DNA of 21,964 nucleotides, taken from CAYLKS01 sp964384205 [NCBI: uncultured bacterium]. GTDB taxonomy: Bacteria; JAGOEH01. The notes below the pieces were generated by a model. That model was not told the DNA's origin. It saw only the letters and a list, made by a program, of their open reading frames with translations, and did not search any database. Below, in pieces: positions 16,501-21,964 of this stretch (position 1 is its first letter; each line of letters opens with the position of its first letter). Location of the stretch: positions 1 through 21,964 of the forward strand of contig CAYLKS010000046.1 of NCBI GenBank assembly GCA_964384205.1, in the 5' to 3' direction. A program made the position numbers and the translations under genes.

Positions 16501-18718
16501 TGTTATAATCTAATAAATTATCAGAATTATCCCAATGTAAATCTACTCTATTATAGTCATTATATCGTATATCATAAAATAAAGCCTGATCCAGTAATTT
16601 TATGGCTTCCTGTCTTGTAGAATCGATTTTATCATCTCTTGCTGGGCCATTTCCCAGGGGAGTACCATGAATTGGAGCTCCGAGAGTAATGAGAAGTTTT
16701 ACTCTACTGCCACATTTTTGATCAGCCCATTTGCCAGTTGAAAATATTTGATTTTCCATGAAACTTTTAGTAATAACCCCTCCCAGATCATATCCAATTA
16801 TGAATAATTCTTTGCTTGCAAATGTTGAGTCCATTGAGTCCATTTTTTCTATTTTATTTTTTAATATATTGGCAATTTCTTCTGTAGATATTAGATTACT
16901 ATAATAATTGACTGTATAAATTATAAAAGCATCTTGGAGATCAGAGTCATTATAATAGAAATCTAAAAAATTATCCCATTGATGTGTTGAAGGAGTAGCT
17001 GCTCTTTCAGATGTATTTAATCCGTGTATGAGTAATAAAATATTTTTGTCTTCAATTTTCTGAGTATCAACTAATGGAGCAATAGAAACAGTATCTTTAA
17101 TAATTTTAGTATTAAACATCAATGGAGTAGCCCAGTCACTTGTATCATTTCCAGCTATCGCACATACTGTCCAATAATATGATATACCTTGTGATAGTCC
17201 AGTTATAGTAGTTGTAGTATCTTTTATATTATCTATATATATAGAATCATTATTGTTATATAGTTTTAATCTGAAGATAATAGAATCTCCAGTACCATTA
17301 TAAATCCAACTAAATCGAGGATTAGGAGAGACAGCATCACCATTAGGAGATATGAGTATAGGCACTGACATTTTTGATTTAAAATTTACTATAGTATCTT
17401 GGCTGATAGAATTTAAAACAATATATTGTGGATTAAATTCTCTGCCTTGTTTTATAGGTGTTAATATGTAATTCCCATATTTAAAAGCTAAGAATTCATA
17501 ATAGCCATCTTGATCAGTATAAATAGTATCTATAGCTGTTTCTTTTAGCATTACCATAACATTTTCTATTGGGCTGTTAGTGATACTATCTGTTATATTT
17601 CCATAAATTTTTATTCTTGAATTGTTACCATAAAACGTTATTTCTACATCATTATTATTTATTGTTACATAATTGTTCGTTGGTTCAAAAATATAATTTG
17701 TATCAATAGGTTCGATTAGATATTCTATATGATTTTGAAGTTTTACTTGAACAATGCCATTCGAATTTGTTTTTACTGTATCTATGTAAGATCCACCCAT
17801 TATTATTATATTAATATCCTTTATAGGAGTAGAATCTATTTTTGAAAAGATTTTTATTGTTAATTTAAATAAATATTTTATTGCAAGAAAATTTGCAGTA
17901 GTATCTTTATTAACTTTGGTAAATGTTTGATATCTGGGTTCGAAGGTATAATCTTCTTTATGAGGAGTAATTATAAATGAACTATTTTTTTGTACATTAA
18001 ACGAATAATAACCATTTATATCTGTTGAAATTGTATCGATAATAGAACCAGATATAATGAGCTTAACATATGGTATTGGCTGATTTAGACTATCTTTTAT
18101 AGTTCCTGATATTGTTACAATGGTTGATTCTCCTGTAAAATTTTTTATTATATCTGTTGTAATATTTATTACTGTATCTGAAAGAGGGGTGAATTCATAA
18201 TTAATTTTATGCGGAGTTATTATGTAATTTAATCCTGATGAAACATTAAAAGCATAGTTACCACTGGCATCTGTCTGTGTAGTATAAGTAGTAGTATCGC
18301 CAACAATACCTACTATAACAGTTACATTTGGTATTGGCTGATTTAGATTATCTTTTATAGTTCCTGATATTGTTACAATGTTTTTTTGGCCTGTAAAATT
18401 TCTTATTATATCTGTTGTAATATTTATTACTGTATCTGAAAGAGGAGAGAATTCATAATTAGTTTTATGCGGAGTTATTATATAATTTAATCCTGATGAA
18501 ACATTAAAAGCATAGTTACCACTGGCATCTGTCTGTGTAGTATAAGTAGTAGTATCGCCAACAATACCTACTATAACAGTTACATTTGGTATTGGCTGAT
18601 TTAGATTATCTTTTATAGTTCCTGATATAGAGTTAGTTATAAAATCTTGAGCATAAATTTGTGGAATTATAATATTTGAAAATAATAAAATAACAACTAA
18701 CAAAATATTTTTTTTCAT
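10505..18718 (-). CDS. Giant secreted multidomain protein with hydrolase-like domain and T9SS-type tail
   Basis: A 2737-residue surface or secreted protein. A signal peptide (cut probably after Ala23, IYA/Q) leads into five carboxypeptidase-regulatory-like repeats (about 31-450; the first two are 86-residue near copies) and an FN3-like domain (451-545). An alpha/beta-hydrolase domain of PGAP1/lipase type follows (about 555-840: LLIHGLN, His565; IIGYDLGG, Asp644 in place of Ser; SDGLVP, Asp801; NHDE, His824). Three Ig-like modules (about 849-1158) and two FN3 modules (about 1158-1360) come next, then about 630 residues that I do not recognise (1365-1995, K/R-rich, with CxC-x11-CxC at 1909-1925). 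The rest is Ig/FN3 modules, six Asp-rich calcium loops (2383-2525), another FN3, and a sorting domain (2644-2737, YQNYPNPFN to the C-terminal KKKMTLIK). The tail implies type IX-like export. The ribosome binding site GGGGG lies six to seven bases before the ATG. Overall enzymatic role unknown. Confidence 0.85.
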   Translation of the reverse strand: MKKNILLVVILLFSNIIIPQIYAQDFITNSISGTIKDNLNQPIPNVTVIVGIVGDTTTYTTQTDASGNYAFNVSSGLNYIITPHKTNYEFSPLSDTVINITTDIIRNFTGQKNIVTISGTIKDNLNQPIPNVTVIVGIVGDTTTYTTQTDASGNYAFNVSSGLNYIITPHKINYEFTPLSDTVINITTDIIKNFTGESTIVTISGTIKDSLNQPIPYVKLIISGSIIDTISTDINGYYSFNVQKNSSFIITPHKEDYTFEPRYQTFTKVNKDTTANFLAIKYLFKLTIKIFSKIDSTPIKDINIIIMGGSYIDTVKTNSNGIVQVKLQNHIEYLIEPIDTNYIFEPTNNYVTINNNDVEITFYGNNSRIKIYGNITDSITNSPIENVMVMLKETAIDTIYTDQDGYYEFLAFKYGNYILTPIKQGREFNPQYIVLNSISQDTIVNFKSKMSVPILISPNGDAVSPNPRFSWIYNGTGDSIIFRLKLYNNNDSIYIDNIKDTTTTITGLSQGISYYWTVCAIAGNDTSDWATPLMFNTKIIKDTVSIAPLVDTQKIEDKNILLLIHGLNTSERAATPSTHQWDNFLDFYYNDSDLQDAFIIYTVNYYSNLISTEEIANILKNKIEKMDSMDSTFASKELFIIGYDLGGVITKSFMENQIFSTGKWADQKCGSRVKLLITLGAPIHGTPLGNGPARDDKIDSTRQEAIKLLDQALFYDIRYNDYNRVDLHWDNSDNLLDYNKFSEERNIFLEQLNANNSFDNKIIAYFGKIDGSYNPPPYSENNIIYNTFAYILKEDMGMESDGLVPNIVASHNFKKTRVFDNYNHDEIVNGKTSDSSLLFVNIKQDLFSMAYLIIFSPKNRIALNLNTNLEITWSAPDDISKINIAYSLDNNKTFHEIANDIDASLNQYTWEVPDTNADSCYIKIWSNNDNITYNKIPFNIFHNRIIINEPKKDTIWSRGETDTIKWEYTGLIDSVKIDYIDNDTNRKITINQTSIANKTQIWEIPANTPLSYHSTIKSSIIKLQNGYIYPEDYQKEFTSDTFNLYPEKNIQIISPDSNNIDLEGISGQYLFIDSNVTIKWNSQGNIKNFNIYLINKETNETKTIVTDFSVTLKHYLNNEYIWKVQQDTPGDNFILKIEDASNPSIFDTTNYTFRIRKNGPEILNPKQNSEDIPLYPSFTWRKLEGASSYKIAIYDCQTKKLVFSQEDIKDTTFKIPENPKNELKINTEYYFTIKAFYNSSFNNLAKKKPLMLSNSTYTFNSKIKFKTENKAPEDNLTLLKPENNAEHLLSSITFQWTRPKGTEKFHFYIIYRGSIYLKYSKENLSEIDTVLTVNFDQAFPDTVYWKVVAQNSAGTISRESHFLMESPVKKIGNLIYTCYKWDDYTDDTYKGTGEISIKKQFSSDSIVVKNGYIITDRNYSKLIEGYGTVIYYVNNTPKEIFKGTFKASDFSIIPYVYNIINHLGLPSKNQLINKINLSSYDIHINYSHSKLYLPHHGFYTIAWRKENALYFTLNGDIIVKKNGSFESNFKNNLIEIAQFKFNLSKITLKGNINYSWIQSNKVKLNVTKNSFFRIDVPMYYKNPMIFTIDGKKAGFAKIKNNTVNTNIETLFPSIKLGYCRFGQPYIQFVYLQNEKIWALDGFALFSLPFRMITPPKGKFMGRASKFRYPVIFASFKAYNEPPYIRSAELHLYDANIMVTPVVWFNSFNAVFNMTANSQGQLRKLYFKGQVGFGLGASYWSFIISGTPGIKYNYTSTYRTKKVELFGEVKALFGLITIGEARLSFENKSYSIKLLNKKARITQSTLKGIGRVAFPNYNAPWIDVGIKIGLRVTKYSIYNSNYFKYDSYLAGYGKIGVPKHSIKKFGIRWPRHNIKIANARIEMGKFKTGNKTLLGAQAGVALGTFKYKKCKCSGKWWKPKSWKCHCYTKKIKIKARAFVNFKTKKLSVGTNFYKLKEFRRSVALRRLKALSYMKNYGKLSKLSKSYYNYVKNFYYSEEGDSIFFNIPKTNKEQILITIKQYSNKRPKVVLCSPSDTLYYSEDIITNSPDVIGDSGYIMAVNAEPGQWKAFVFDIDSQDDYELIMLDENSPPELTINAINIENDSILKIDYTALDKDDTANIQFFMTENDTIVGTQINIDAIEENDGRNIYNWNYKNVTTGNYYIYGIINDGANSSIVTKLWGPYYLNPKTKILPPENIVITKQGDLINIQWDSQDAMNTYDNLYIGLSSENLSDTITNIYNNYYLFKPETDTTTYYFRLKSIDENNNESDLSDLYSFKADTITIDTIPPDKPNPPEVEVFLSDSSDSYIKIKWNKVDNSNGYIIYVKNSELDSSLQYIDVGDTDSSTLIGLEEGFSYDIAIIAYDIFNNRSEPSLPTKINYYNMEDTDNDDMIDDKEIQYFGSTDITDDKYGDVDDDGLSNIYEMDTLFTNPNNNDTDGDKVWDDVDPNPLQYRDSDNDNMPDDWEIFNNAKEPYKDLDFDGLTNVDEFNFSTDPRNKDTDGGGRADGDEVARGLNPTNKLDDYSDKKIEIQVTDFSGIRVNDKIVISWNGKDDYTIKGYELLKYTSTDSMWFTINPDLIEIPDDSSDIHYYEYIDSLGIDSTVSYKYKLIAIGYYNNTDTMGVIDIKAPQTTIEEQNNLLLKKVKLYQNYPNPFNAGTKITYEIPKGNLENNVVTLSIYNMLGQKIEELVNETKSYGRYTVHWYGKDKNGKKLESGIYIYQLRIGNYIIKKKMTLIK
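10508..10789 (-). other. C-terminal sorting domain (T9SS type A-like) of the giant protein
   Basis: Residues 2644-2737 begin with VKLYQNYPNPFN and continue through a FlgD-Ig-like beta sandwich (LSIYNMLGQKIEEL, GKKLESGIYIYQL) to a basic C-terminus. In Bacteroidetes this type of tail directs passage through the type IX secretion system and surface attachment. In other FCB-related phyla the same tail is common, but export by T9SS is less well tested there. Confidence 0.85.
11144..11572 (-). repeat. Six Asp-rich calcium-binding (TSP3-like) loops in the giant protein
   Basis: Residues 2383-2525 hold six DxDxDG-like loops: DTDNDDMIDD, DVDDDGLSN, DTDGDKVWDD, DSDNDNMPDD, DLDFDGLTN and DTDGGGRADGDE. 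They alternate with short helices ending in Glu/Asp, the pattern of thrombospondin type 3 repeats. They probably bind calcium and stiffen the stalk just before the final FN3 and sorting domain. Confidence 0.8.
18113..18628 (-). repeat. Tandem 258-bp duplication encoding two 86-residue repeats
   Basis: Two adjacent units (18371-18628 and 18113-18370) encode nearly the same 86 residues, from ISGTIKDNLNQPIP to NIVT or TIVT. The period can be checked by the shared run starting at 18243 and at 18501. About half a dozen residues differ (for example HKTNYEFSP against HKINYEFTP). The first 50 bases or so of the next repeat (about 18063-18112) are still close to them; after that it diverges, so the duplication is recent relative to the rest of the array. 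Confidence 0.9.
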
Positions 18719-18814
18719 TTTTTACCCCCAATAGAAAAAATTAATTTGGCTAAGTTCCCTATTTCTAATTTTATAACCTCAAAAATATATAAAAAAGTTT
18801 TTTAATATTTAGGG

Positions 18815-18843
18815 TTAATATAAATAAGAATATTAATTTTCAA
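18815..18843 (-). promoter_or_regulatory. Candidate promoter of the giant gene
   Basis: On the minus strand TTGAAA (18843-18838) and TATTAA (18820-18815) are 17 bp apart. This would give a leader of about 90 nt before the ATG at 18718. A second possible -10 (TATAAA, 18775-18770) sits closer to the gene but has no good -35. Confidence 0.35.
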
Positions 18844-19102
18844 AGTATATAAGAAAATATCCCAAAAAACTAAAAAAGAATTATTTTTTCTTTTATACCC
18901 TTCTATTGATAGTATAGAAAACTTAGAAGAAAAAGTCAATAAAAAAATATTCAGCTATTTTTTTCTAATTTGTTATTTTATAGCATAATATCTAAACAAA
19001 GTATTGTTATTATTGCTTAATAAAAGTCTGGCATTTTATTTTGACATTTTATTAAGTATTTGACCATATTAATTATTTTCCTAAGTTATTTATAATTTTA
19101 TG

Positions 19103-19131
19103 TTGACAATTTGTAATAGATATTTTATAAT
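19103..19131 (+). promoter_or_regulatory. Consensus sigma-70-type promoter of the etfBA operon
   Basis: TTGACA at 19103-19108 and TATAAT at 19126-19131 are both perfect and exactly 17 bp apart. Transcription should begin near 19138, leaving a leader of about 34 nt that ends in GGAGG (19162-19166). No other gene in the window has so good a match, so the operon is probably strongly and perhaps constitutively expressed. Confidence 0.75.
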
Positions 19132-19171
19132 ATTAAAAATTTTTTTTAAAAAAAATCAAATGGAGGTATAG

Positions 19172-20038
19172 ATGAGTTTTAACATTGTTGTGTTGGCGAA
19201 GCAGGTACCTGATACAAAGAATATATCAGGTAAAGTGATGAAAGAAGATGGTACTGTCAATAGGGCAGCGTTACCTGCTATTTTTAATCCAGAAGATTTA
19301 AATGCTTTAGAAGAAGCATTAAAGATTAAAGAAAAATATGGTGCAAAGGTTACAGTAATAACTATGGGACCACCCAATGCAGCTGAGATTTTGAGAGAAT
19401 CTTTATATCGAGGAGCTGATGATGTTGTTTTAATCTCTGATAGGAAATTTGCTGGGTCAGATACTTTAGCTACTTCATATATTTTATCTCTGGCTATTAA
19501 GAAATTAGGCCAATTTGATATTATTTTAGCTGGAAGACAGGCAATTGATGGTGATACTGCACAGGTGGGGCCACAGACTGCGGAAAAATTGAAAGTTAAT
19601 CAAGTATCTTCAGTTGACAAAATAATAGAAGTTACTACAAATTATGTAGTAGTGGAGCATTCTTTGGTTGATGGATATGAAGTTGTTAAGACTAAATTAC
19701 CAGTTTTATTGACAATTACATCCGAAGCTAATACTCCAAGACCTCCTTCAGTAAAAAAAATATTAAAGTATAAAAATATTGTTACAGAATTAGAAAAGAA
19801 AAATTATGATGAAGATTATATAGATTCAGATAAAAGAAAAAAAGATTTTATTAAAGTGTTTAATATAGAAACTATTGGAGCTGATCCTGCGTATTGCGGT
19901 TTATCTGGTTCTCCGACTAAGGTTAAAAAAATTGAAAGTGTTGTTTTGGAATCTGCAAGTGTTAAAAAGATTGAAAATACAGAAGAGGGGTATAGAAGTC
20001 TAATAAAAGAATTAATGGAAGAACATATTTTAGGATAG
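19172..20038 (+). CDS. etfB: Electron transfer flavoprotein beta subunit
   Basis: A 288-residue EtfB, which pairs with EtfA to carry electrons from acyl-CoA dehydrogenases. The N-terminus (NIVVLAKQVPDT) and the nucleotide-binding signature AGRQAIDGDTAQVGPQTAEKL (from residue 120) place it firmly. The DGDTAQVGP form, in place of the DDDCNQTGQ form of mitochondrial-type ETF, and the C-terminal extension GADPAYCGLSGSPTKV match the electron-bifurcating type known from butyryl-CoA dehydrogenase/Etf complexes. Bifurcation itself is inference: it would couple acyl-CoA chemistry to NADH and ferredoxin. The ribosome binding site GGAGG stands five bases before the ATG and a consensus promoter lies upstream. 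etfA follows after 9 bp. Confidence 0.95.
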   Translation: MSFNIVVLAKQVPDTKNISGKVMKEDGTVNRAALPAIFNPEDLNALEEALKIKEKYGAKVTVITMGPPNAAEILRESLYRGADDVVLISDRKFAGSDTLATSYILSLAIKKLGQFDIILAGRQAIDGDTAQVGPQTAEKLKVNQVSSVDKIIEVTTNYVVVEHSLVDGYEVVKTKLPVLLTITSEANTPRPPSVKKILKYKNIVTELEKKNYDEDYIDSDKRKKDFIKVFNIETIGADPAYCGLSGSPTKVKKIESVVLESASVKKIENTEEGYRSLIKELMEEHILG

Positions 20039-20047
20039 GGGATTATT

Positions 20048-21064
20048 ATGGCTAAAAAAGAAGTATGGGTATTTATTGAACAAATAGACGGTAAAATTTC
20101 TGATGTAAGTCTGGAATTATTAGGTAAAGCTAATTATTTAGCTCAAAAATTAGATGCTTCGGTCGGCGCTGTTTTGCCAGGATATAAAGTAAGTAACTTA
20201 GTAGAAAAATTATATCACTATGGTTCAGATATAGTTTATTTAATAGAAGATAAAAAATTAGAACACTATACTACACTTCCTTATGCAAAAGTTGTTTGTG
20301 ATGTTATAAGGGAATATAAACCGGAAATTGTTTTATATGGAGCAACAACTTTAGGTCGGGATCTTGCACCACGAATAGCATCGGAGCTTAGGGTAGGACT
20401 TACAGCAGATTGTACAGATTTAGAAATAGGCGATCATAAATCTTATGATGGGAAAGAATATAAAGATATTTTATATCAGATCAGGCCAGCATTTGGAGGA
20501 AATATTATTGCTACAATTGTTTCTCCAGAGCATAGGCCACAGATGGCAACAGTTCGTGAAGGTGTGATGAAGGCTTTAGAGCCTGATAAAAGAAGAAAAG
20601 GGAAGGTTATTGAAATAAAGGCTGAGATTCCAGATGAATTAATGTTGACTGAAATTATTAAAAAAGTAAAACATGAGAAGACAGTTGATTTAAAATCAGC
20701 TCAAATTATTGTATCTGGTGGAATGGGAGTTGGTTCTAAGGAAAATTTTCAATTAATATATGAGCTTGCAGAAGTATTGGGTGCGGAGGTTGGCGCATCG
20801 AGAGCAGCTGTTGATGCGGGATTTATTTCAAAAGATCATCAGGTGGGACAAACTGGAACAACAGTAAGGCCAAAATTATATATTGCTGTCGGTATTTCTG
20901 GTCAGATTCAGCATGTAGCTGGCATGAAAGAATCCAGTCGTATTATTGCGATTAATAATGATCCCGATGCTCCTATTTTTGATATTGCCCATTATGGTAT
21001 TGTTGATGATTTAAATAATGCTATCCCAAAGTTTATCGAAGTATATAAATCTCTTAAAAAATAA
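20048..21064 (+). CDS. etfA: Electron transfer flavoprotein alpha subunit
   Basis: A 338-residue EtfA. The N-terminal domain shows VWVFIEQ and the stretch GATTLGRDLAPRIASEL, followed by LTADCTDLEI. The C-terminal FAD-binding domain is complete: SGGMGVGSKENF (from residue 223), GASRAAVDAGFI, QVGQTGTTVRPKLYIAVGIS (from 265) and IAINNDPDAPIFDIAHYGIVDD. These are the residues that wrap the electron-transferring FAD. There is no N-terminal ferredoxin extension, unlike some clostridial EtfA. GGGGA upstream of the ATG serves as a weak ribosome binding site next to the etfB stop. It is followed after 11 bp by an acyl-CoA dehydrogenase gene, the expected partner. Confidence 0.95.
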   Translation: MAKKEVWVFIEQIDGKISDVSLELLGKANYLAQKLDASVGAVLPGYKVSNLVEKLYHYGSDIVYLIEDKKLEHYTTLPYAKVVCDVIREYKPEIVLYGATTLGRDLAPRIASELRVGLTADCTDLEIGDHKSYDGKEYKDILYQIRPAFGGNIIATIVSPEHRPQMATVREGVMKALEPDKRRKGKVIEIKAEIPDELMLTEIIKKVKHEKTVDLKSAQIIVSGGMGVGSKENFQLIYELAEVLGAEVGASRAAVDAGFISKDHQVGQTGTTVRPKLYIAVGISGQIQHVAGMKESSRIIAINNDPDAPIFDIAHYGIVDDLNNAIPKFIEVYKSLKK

Positions 21065-21075
21065 GGAGAATACCG

Positions 21076-21964
21076 ATGCCTAATTTTTATAAAGATAATC
21101 CAGATCTTATTTTCCATTTAAAGAATCTTGATCTGGATAAAATTATTGAATTAAAGGAAGATTATTTTAAAGATAAAGATAAATTCGATTATGCACCAGT
21201 TGATATTGAAGATGCTAAGGATTCTTATGAAAGAATATTAGAAGTGGTTGGAGATATTGCTGGAAATGTTATTGAACCGAATGCGGCATCTGTTGATGAA
21301 GAAGGTGCACAATTAATTGATGGTGAGGTTGTTTATGCCAAAGGGACACAGGAGGCGTTAAAATTAATCAAACAAGCAGAACTTACAGGGATAACAATGC
21401 CACGAAAATATGGTGGTTTGAATTGTCCATTGACAATTTATGTTATGGCAATTGAAATTGTATCAAGAGCAGACGCAGCATTTATGAATATTTTTGGTTT
21501 GCAGGATGATATTTCCCATACTATTTTAAAATTTGGTGATGAGGAAATAAAAGATAAATATTTGCCATTATTATGTAGTGGAGAGGTAACCTCTTCTATG
21601 GCTTTAACTGAGCCAGATGCCGGAAGTGATTTACAATCAGTTATGCTTAAAGCTTATCAAGATGAAAATGGTAATTGGTATTTAAAGGGAGTGAAGAGAT
21701 TTATTACAAACGGTAATGGTAAAATTTCGTTAGTACTTGCTCGTTCTGAAGAAGGCACAAAAGATGCGCGTGGTTTATCTATGTTTCTTTATGAACGAGA
21801 TGATAAAATGAAAATTAGAAGAATAGAGGATAAATTAGGAATACATGGTTCTCCTACATGTGAATTACAATTTAATGATGCCCCTGCAATATTAGTAGGA
21901 AAAAGAAAAATGGGGCTTATTAAATATGTAATGTCTTTAATGAATGAAGCAAGAATTGGTGTGT
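21076..21964 (+). CDS. Acyl-CoA dehydrogenase, long FadE/DmdC-like type (3' end outside window)
   Basis: The first 296 codons of an acyl-CoA dehydrogenase that runs off the window end; no stop is reached. It oxidises an acyl-CoA to the enoyl-CoA with FAD and would pass electrons to the EtfAB encoded just upstream. The N-terminal extension (FYKDNPDLIFHLKNLDLDK), the middle PRKYGGLNCPL and DAAFMNIFGLQD, then ALTEPDAGSD, GVKRFITNGN and KLGIHGSPTCEL, fit the long (about 550-600 residue) subfamily that includes DmdC-like enzymes rather than the 380-residue short type. Chain-length specificity cannot be judged, and the catalytic base lies beyond the edge. The ribosome binding site GGAG overlaps the end of etfA (TAAGGAG) and sits seven bases before the ATG, so the genes form one operon. 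Confidence 0.93.
   Translation, partial: MPNFYKDNPDLIFHLKNLDLDKIIELKEDYFKDKDKFDYAPVDIEDAKDSYERILEVVGDIAGNVIEPNAASVDEEGAQLIDGEVVYAKGTQEALKLIKQAELTGITMPRKYGGLNCPLTIYVMAIEIVSRADAAFMNIFGLQDDISHTILKFGDEEIKDKYLPLLCSGEVTSSMALTEPDAGSDLQSVMLKAYQDENGNWYLKGVKRFITNGNGKISLVLARSEEGTKDARGLSMFLYERDDKMKIRRIEDKLGIHGSPTCELQFNDAPAILVGKRKMGLIKYVMSLMNEARIGV

Larger units (their letters stand above)
18719..19171. other. Divergent intergenic region, no gene seen
   Basis: The 453 bp between the giant gene and etfB carries stops in all frames and no recognisable RNA gene. It holds a consensus promoter facing etfB, a weaker one facing the giant gene, and a short dyad, TTCTAT-N7-ATAGAA (18901-18919), which could be an operator. 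A further TTGACA (19041-19046) lacks a good -10 partner (CATATT after 18 bp). The region is longer than other gaps here, which suggests regulation from both sides. Confidence 0.7.

Noticed and set aside
18874-18894. AAAAGAA/TTCTTTT hairpin
   Set aside because: The 7-bp A/T-rich stem has an 8-nt loop and no gene end nearby; it is best explained by composition.
18901-18919. Dyad TTCTAT-N7-ATAGAA as an operator
   Set aside because: A 6-bp A/T-rich dyad is common by chance here and does not overlap either promoter; I mention it only as part of the intergenic region.
19041-19070. Second promoter (TTGACA at 19041) for etfB
   Set aside because: The best -10 at an allowed distance is CATATT, and the perfect TTGACA-N17-TATAAT lies closer to the gene.

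Overview
The window is strongly A+T-rich and densely coding. It looks like a Gram-negative-type (diderm) bacterium of, or near, the Fibrobacteres-Chlorobi-Bacteroidetes (FCB) assemblage. The main signs are a C-terminal secretion tail of the YQNYPNPFN type, a lipoprotein of the Bacteroidetes 'xanthan lyase'/golvesin-domain amidase family, and a WaaE/KdtX-like sugar transferase. I cannot name the phylum; a low-GC candidate phylum such as a Cloacimonadota-like lineage is a guess. I see no tRNA, rRNA, CRISPR array, insertion sequence or phage gene.

Layout. (1) Plus strand, 85-2838: a membrane-bound hybrid sensor histidine kinase with Cache, PAS, kinase and receiver domains. (2) Plus strand, 2986-5943: a secreted lipoprotein with a split amidase_3-like domain, an inserted golvesin domain, an FN3 domain and a conserved C-terminal region. 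(3) Minus strand, 10392 to 5940, probably one operon in the order: membrane-anchored degenerate transglutaminase-like protein, GT2 glycosyltransferase, sufC, sufB, and a Tat-exported GHL10-like TIM-barrel protein. The last gene converges on the lipoprotein gene; the two stop codons overlap inside the sequence TTAA, and a 13-bp perfect hairpin sits on the junction. (4) Minus strand, 18718 to 10505: one giant secreted protein of 2737 residues. It carries five carboxypeptidase-regulatory-like repeats, an alpha/beta-hydrolase domain with Asp where the nucleophile Ser is expected, Ig/FN3 modules, about 630 unrecognised basic residues, six calcium-type Asp-rich loops and a sorting tail. (5) A 453-bp divergent intergenic region (18719-19171) with a consensus promoter facing right. 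(6) Plus strand, 19172 to the window end: etfB-etfA-acyl-CoA dehydrogenase. The ETF resembles the electron-bifurcating type; the dehydrogenase is cut by the window edge.

How the genes fit together. The left and middle parts mostly concern the cell envelope and surface: wall amidase, LPS-type sugar transfer, exported glycosidase-like barrel and giant surface protein. The two-gene Suf iron-sulfur assembly module is embedded in that envelope operon. The right end is a fatty-acid or acyl-CoA oxidation unit feeding electrons to an ETF. The least explained item is the giant protein, with its non-canonical hydrolase centre and its uncharacterised basic, Cys-clustered middle.
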